A stretch of DNA of 10,917 nucleotides from Pavlovales sp. CCMP2436. Its lineage: Eukaryota; Haptophyta; Pavlovophyceae; Pavlovales. The translations under genes were made by a program, and so were the position numbers. A model generated the notes under the pieces. That model worked only from the letters and a program-made list of their open reading frames with translations. It searched no databases and was not told where the DNA came from. The stretch lies in NCBI GenBank assembly GCA_026770615.1, contig MU631499.1, forward strand, positions 92,670-103,586, given 5' to 3'. Each line of letters opens with the position of its first letter. Positions within the stretch are counted from its first letter, which is position 1. Shown in pieces: positions 7,729 to 10,917 of this stretch.

Positions 7729-8081
7729 TTGACGCCCAGGATCGTGGCGGAGAGACGACGCGGGGAGTAAGATAGCACATGAGACGACCGATGCGCTGAC
7801 CATCCCATGGCATGCCCGTACGCCCTCAGGCTGCAAGTCGGGGGACGTTAAAAGAACTATTATTAAGAAAGCTCTCGGATCGCTGCTCGGCCAACACGTT
7901 GCTCCAAGTCTAAGCTTCACTCGTGGCGTGCACTACTCACTATCTCTCAGCCGCGCTAAGCGGCAGAGTACGCGTGGAACCCGCCGATGCGGCCTGGGCG
8001 GTCATCCAAAAAGGCGTGATGCGAAGCTGTCGAAGCTAGCTCTCGCCAGATAGTGATACCAGTAAGTCAATAACTACTACT

Positions 8082-8085
<4 letters not shown>
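7729..8085. other. intergenic region downstream of RRP15
   Basis: Probably contains the RRP15 3' untranslated region. I see no RNA gene, no stable repeat and no supported coding frame. The long minus-strand frame across 6955-7920 is a shadow of the RRP15 gene. Confidence 0.5.

Positions 8086-8129
<44 letters not shown>
8086..8129. repeat. (TA)22 microsatellite
   Basis: An uninterrupted run of 22 TA dinucleotides (44 bp) between TGTAC and CTATGATAG. Likely hypervariable in length. Confidence 0.97.
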
Positions 8130-8130
<1 letters not shown>

Positions 8131-8132
8131 TA

Positions 8133-8157
8133 TGATAGAGATTCAAGCTGGCGTCTG
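8133..8157 (+). repeat. 25-bp dispersed repeat, copy 1
   Basis: TGATAGAGATTCAAGCTGGC continuing GTCTG. The same 25 bases with one change recur at 10104-10128 inside the last gene. A similar TA-rich lead-in precedes both copies. Downstream sequence diverges at once, so this is a conserved edge of a larger, diverged family or a short mobile unit. Confidence 0.7.
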
Positions 8158-8387
8158 ACCGTTCTGAATGTTGTGCTGGTCTGAGCACTGCGTCGCCCAT
8201 TGCCTGCTGTATTAGTGGCTCAGCATGGTTCAGTAGGTGTTGTTCAGTCACTGGCTTGGTCGACGATAGGCTGAGGTCGAGCGATCGACCCAAACCCTCA
8301 TGCACGAGCACTCCATAAAAGGGTGTGAGTGTGTGCGCCCCGGACCCCACGCCCCGCCTCGGCCGCGCCTCGGCCGCCGCAGCCCTG

Positions 8388-8457
8388 CCGTGGCGGACGC
8401 AGGGAGCAGCATCGTCTTCGTAGCCTTGGTAGCCTTGAGCGGCGTCTCCGTGTGCTA
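8388..8457 (-). repeat. reverse-oriented copy of part of the 204-bp repeat
   Basis: The plus strand here (GGAGCAGCATCGTC...GGCGTCTCCGTGTG) matches the minus strand of the tandem units near 4500-4560 and 4705-4760 with few changes. All three copies keep one frame that reads a hydrophobic segment, approximately AGSSIVVVALVALSGVSAC. Here it ends in TAG at 8456-8458. Confidence 0.7.
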
Positions 8458-8465
8458 GTAGCAGC

Positions 8466-8920
8466 AGGAAAATTCACGGGAGCCCAGCCGACGCCATGTC
8501 GCCACGCCGCACCGGGAACGCGCTGGTAGCTCGCCGCATTTTCCGAGTCTAACCCATCAGTGAGCGCAGCCGAACCTGTAGTGTGCCGCAGTGCCGGGCA
8601 ACCGGCTAGACTGTATCCTCAGATGTGCCCAACTCGCCCCAGGGGCACTTAAGGCATCATATGCCGATGTCTATAATCTATGCAGCTCGAGTCCTCTCAT
8701 CCTCGTCGGTTCATCACGACGTCACTTTTGCAAGTGAATCCGCCGTTCCAGCAGGTCCTTTCAGCTGCGCCTGTGCTTCTTGACCACCACTGAAAAAAAT
8801 TACAGCGTCATCGAGTTGCCGGACACGCCGATGTCCTTGCCACATTTTCGCTGCCGCCGCCGCCTTCCATGTGCCGCTGTCGTCCTCGTCCCAGCCGCCC
8901 ACGTTCGACTTCCACGAGCT
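8466..8920. other. intergenic region, possible unassigned exon near 8765
   Basis: A good 3' splice site (TCCTTTCAG) ends at 8764, and the following frame reads LRLCFLTTTEKNYSVIELPD before becoming Arg-rich. No matching upstream exon or continuation was found, so I leave it unassigned. Otherwise nothing is supported. Confidence 0.25.
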
Positions 8921-8931
8921 GGGGGGGGGGG
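8921..8931. repeat. G11 homopolymer
   Basis: Eleven consecutive G residues, followed shortly by an A8 run at 8943-8950. Such runs are prone to length error in sequencing, and frames crossing this point should not be trusted. Confidence 0.9.
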
Positions 8932-8956
8932 AGCCGCCGCATAAAAAAAATCGGGA

Positions 8957-9217
8957 TTGGCGCCAAAACTCGAAAAGTTAAATGCTGTCGGAGAATCAAC
9001 AACCGCCGAGCTCAAAGACAGCTCCTCCGGGCCGCTGGAGTGCCCACCAGGTCAGGTGCTCAAGGTGGTGAACGGTCGCCGAGGTTGTGGGGCGCCGAAG
9101 CCACCCTCAAAATACCTCCAGCCCGTCTGGCTTCTCAACCACTCCTGGTCGACGCAGCCCAAGCGCCGCGCCGGCAAGAAGTCGTCAGAGAAAGCGGTTT
9201 TGGGGGCGCCAACTTGA
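8957..9217 (+). other. open frame of 86 codons without ATG, coding status unclear
   Basis: The frame follows an in-frame TAA at 8942 and has no ATG. It ends TGA only 8 bp before the start codon of the next gene, which would be odd for two separate eukaryotic genes. The predicted peptide is Lys/Pro-rich with CPPGQVLKVVNGRRGCG and no known domain. It may be a 5' leader of the next gene, an alternative exon or chance. Confidence 0.2.
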
Positions 9218-9225
9218 ATCGGGCC

Positions 9226-10917
9226 ATGCCGAGCGTGCCGCGCCTCGCGCTCCTTCTCCTGGCTGGCACCGTGGGCGTCCAGTCTTTCTCTCTCCACCCG
9301 CCGGTGCGCACCTCGCTGCTCGCCGTGCGCCTCGCGACAGCGCGCTCTTCGCCCAAGAGCGGAGGCCGTGCCCTCGACGTCCGTGCGCGCGTGCGCGCAT
9401 CAGCCACCGACGCCGCCGGTGCAGGCCGCCGCGGCGGCGGCGGCCTGCTGCTCAGTGTCCTGCGCCTCGGCGTGCGATCAAGCTTAACCGTCGCTGTACT
9501 CGCTGCGCGCTTTGCCGGTCTGACCCTCGGGCTCTGGTGGGCATGGTTGCCTCCCCCCCTCTGATTCCCCTTCCCTCCCTCTGCCCCTCCCCCCCCTCAC
9601 TGCCCCTCGAGGCGCTGGAGCAGTTGGTAAACCGACCTATTCATTTGTCCAATGCGCAGGTGGGCGTGGTTGCCGGTGGCGCTGTACTGGGCGCTGCCCG
9701 TCGTCGAGAAGGTAACGGTTCCCCCCCCACCCCCCCACCCACACACACCACCACCACCCCACCCCCTTCCCCCCCACCACACACCACTACCGTCGTCGAG
9801 AAGGTATCGGTCTACTGTGATGTAGCCGGCCGCGTCAGGGCGGGCTGTCCCGCTGGGCTCGAGCGGCGCGCTTCAGGCCGGCAAGGCGCGCACACGTCAA
9901 TTCTCCCACACCACACAACCCGCACCCCACACCCCACACCCCAGTAGTACAACCTAACCCCACACCCCACACCCTCACACGCCACACCCCACATCCTACA
10001 CCCCACACCCCAGTAGTATAAGCCCACACCCCACACCCCACACACACCCAGGCGGCGGCCGGGGGGAACATGTCGTTGGCCATCGCCATGATGGATGTAT
10101 TACTGATAGGGATTCAAGCTGGCGTCTGGTCATACCTGTAGTAGCGAGAGTAGTGCGCATGCGCCTAACAGTCCAAGCCCCCTTCCTTTCCCCCCCCGTC
10201 CAGGCGGCGGCCACGGGGAACACGCCGTTGGCCATCGCGATGATGGGTGGCGAGGCGCTGGAGCAGCTGGTATGAGAATGAGGATGAGAATGACAATGAC
10301 AATGAGATGACAATGACAATTGGTGCTGTTGACAATGCTGTTGAAGCCTTCCATATTACCAAATATGTATTCAAATGCTGCAAAGGTGTTATAAGACATT
10401 GAGTTATTCAAGTCAAGTTTCGGTTTATTATTAATGATTATAAGCGAGACTTTCTTTTTACTGCAAGCAGCTTAGTAATAATGGTTATATTCGGACAGAT
10501 GCTGAATGGACTGATGCAGACTGTTAAAACCGCGCATCACCGAAATGCGATAAAGACTGATGACACAACCGCTCAATCCTTAACTGGGATGCAAGCCAGG
10601 CCAAGCTCTGTCGGCGCGTTGGATGCGCCACATAGAACGCATCAGTTATTATAAGTCTATTATTATTATTTACTCAAAATAACCAGGTGGACATGGCGTG
10701 CACGAGCGTCTTTTTGCCCGTGGTCGGCATCCTCTACGCTATCCTCATCGGCTTGACCATCGGTGTGTAAAAATCTAGAAATACGTCCGTCCCCTGACAG
10801 TTCTCTCTCCACCGGACCCAAGCGTTGAGAAAACACTCGGATCAATGGACCTTTGCAGAGCACACGGATACCGGCTTGGCCAGGTTGCTTGACCATCGGT
10901 GGGTGGCTGGGGCGGGG
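9226..10917 (+). CDS. plastid-targeted small hydrophobic protein, multi-exon, runs off the right edge
   Basis: The family is not recognised. Exons: 9226-9536, 9660-9711, 10204-10269, 10687-10762, and probably 10884 onward. Phases agree (2, 0, 0, 1). Introns are 123, 492, 417 and 121 bp, all GT-AG. The N-terminus has a signal peptide (MPSVPRLALLLLAGTVGVQS) followed by FSLHPPVR and an Arg/Ser-rich transit region to about residue 75, so the product should enter a secondary plastid. The mature part is hydrophobic: LGLWWAWLPVALYWALPVVEK at the exon 1/2 junction and a C-terminal membrane-like segment VFLPVVGILYAILIGLTIG. If the last intron is retained, the protein ends at TAA 10768-10770 and has 170 residues. 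I prefer splicing, because the intron matches a repeat elsewhere in the window, so the true end lies outside. Junctions that keep the hydrophobic pattern in frame support the model, but no homologue was available to confirm it. Confidence 0.6.
9537..9659 (+). other. intron 1 of the plastid protein gene, carrying copies of exon 2 start and exon 3 end
   Basis: The intron begins GTGGGCATGGTTGCC, nearly identical to the first 15 bases of exon 2 (9660-9674, one mismatch). At 9608-9629 it holds a 22-bp copy, with one mismatch, of the end of exon 3 and its donor (10251-10272). The middle is C/T-rich. Confidence 0.65.
9712..10203 (+). repeat. intron 2 with C/A-rich minisatellite and exon echoes
   Basis: Holds CA/CCACC-rich tracts at 9720-9788 and 9898-10050. 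The second contains two copies of CACACCCCAGTAGTA spaced 69 bp apart (AGTAGTA at 9943 and 10012). Also inside are a copy of the exon 2 end (9790-9811) and a truncated copy of exon 3 (10052-10096) with its own CAG acceptor but no donor, followed by the 25-bp dispersed repeat (10104-10128). Confidence 0.7.
10272..10318 (+). repeat. ATGAGA/ACAATG short tandem repeats
   Basis: A purine-rich run of GAGAATGA and GACAAT words just inside intron 3 (10270-10686), beginning two bases after the 5' splice site. The rest of intron 3 is AT-rich and shows nothing else. Confidence 0.7.
10763..10883 (+). mobile_element. introner-like element acting as the last visible intron, 121 bp
   Basis: The segment starts GTGTGTAA, ends GGCCAG, and is homologous along its length to the inverted copy at 6286-6408. 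It sits between direct repeats of GCTTGACCATCGGTG (10751-10765 and 10887-10901), as expected for an insertion with target duplication. Removing it joins exon phase 1 correctly and removes the TAA at 10768. Confidence 0.6.

Noticed and set aside
6955..7920. 321-codon minus-strand frame
   Set aside because: Lies antisense to the RRP15-like gene, whose family motifs are clear on the plus strand; GC-rich codons leave the opposite strand open.
8086..8129. (TA)22 as promoter element
   Set aside because: Plain microsatellite, no gene begins nearby.
9898..10050. Possible telomere-like CCCTAA/ACACCCC array
   Set aside because: Only one CCTAACCC word occurs; the rest are irregular CACACCC repeats inside an intron.
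10763..10770. TAA at 10768-10770 as the definite end of the last gene
   Set aside because: It lies eight bases inside a segment with GT-AG ends that is homologous to another repeat copy and flanked by direct repeats, so it is probably intronic.
6377..10794. The inverted GGGGACGGACGT words as terminal repeats of one 4.4-kb transposon carrying RRP15
   Set aside because: The homology continues for about 120 bp in each copy and ends at splice-like borders, which fits two separate small elements better than one large one.
1..10917. CRISPR array, bacterial operon, rRNA or tRNA genes
   Set aside because: None seen; the gene structure is eukaryotic, with GT-AG introns.

Overview
This window reads as nuclear DNA from a eukaryotic alga with a secondary (red-lineage) plastid, most likely a haptophyte; other stramenopile-type algae such as pelagophytes are not excluded. 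The reasons are GC-rich coding DNA, several short GT-AG introns of about 100-500 bp, no operons, and two predicted plastid proteins. Those two begin with a signal peptide followed by an ASAF-like site and a basic transit peptide (residues ASAF in the acyl carrier protein, QSFS in the last gene).

Layout. (1) 1-438: perhaps the tail of an upstream gene at the left edge, then little else. (2) 439-2536, minus strand: a five-exon gene that I assembled from phase-compatible splice sites. It predicts a 512-residue protein with a very basic N-terminus. I do not recognise the family; several helical segments resemble histone folds by eye. It ends at a TAG beyond which the frame stays coding-like for 30 codons. 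(3) 3160-3665, minus strand: a two-exon plastid acyl carrier protein gene, well supported. (4) 3740-5135: a repeat nest, with four related arms that form two adjacent MITE-like inverted-repeat elements and a 204-bp tandem repeat between them. (5) 5165-6082: a C/A-rich tract with 70-bp repeats and a proline-rich open frame whose repeats slip frame. (6) 6286-6408: a 123-bp repeat homologous, in inverted orientation, to a probable intron at the right end. (7) 6979-7728, plus strand: an intronless RRP15-like ribosome biogenesis gene. (8) 7729-9225: intergenic DNA with a (TA)22 microsatellite, dispersed repeat copies and a G11 run. (9) 9226 to the right edge, plus strand: a multi-exon gene for a small plastid-targeted hydrophobic protein. 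Its introns carry echoes of neighbouring exon edges, and its last visible intron looks like an introner-type element.

The confidently identified genes are housekeeping genes: ACP for plastid fatty acid synthesis and RRP15 for 60S ribosome assembly. Nothing suggests they work together. The interest lies in the repeats and introns: an introner-like pair, duplicated exon edges around splice sites, and a non-autonomous inverted-repeat family. All exon boundaries are predictions from the sequence alone, and no database search was possible.
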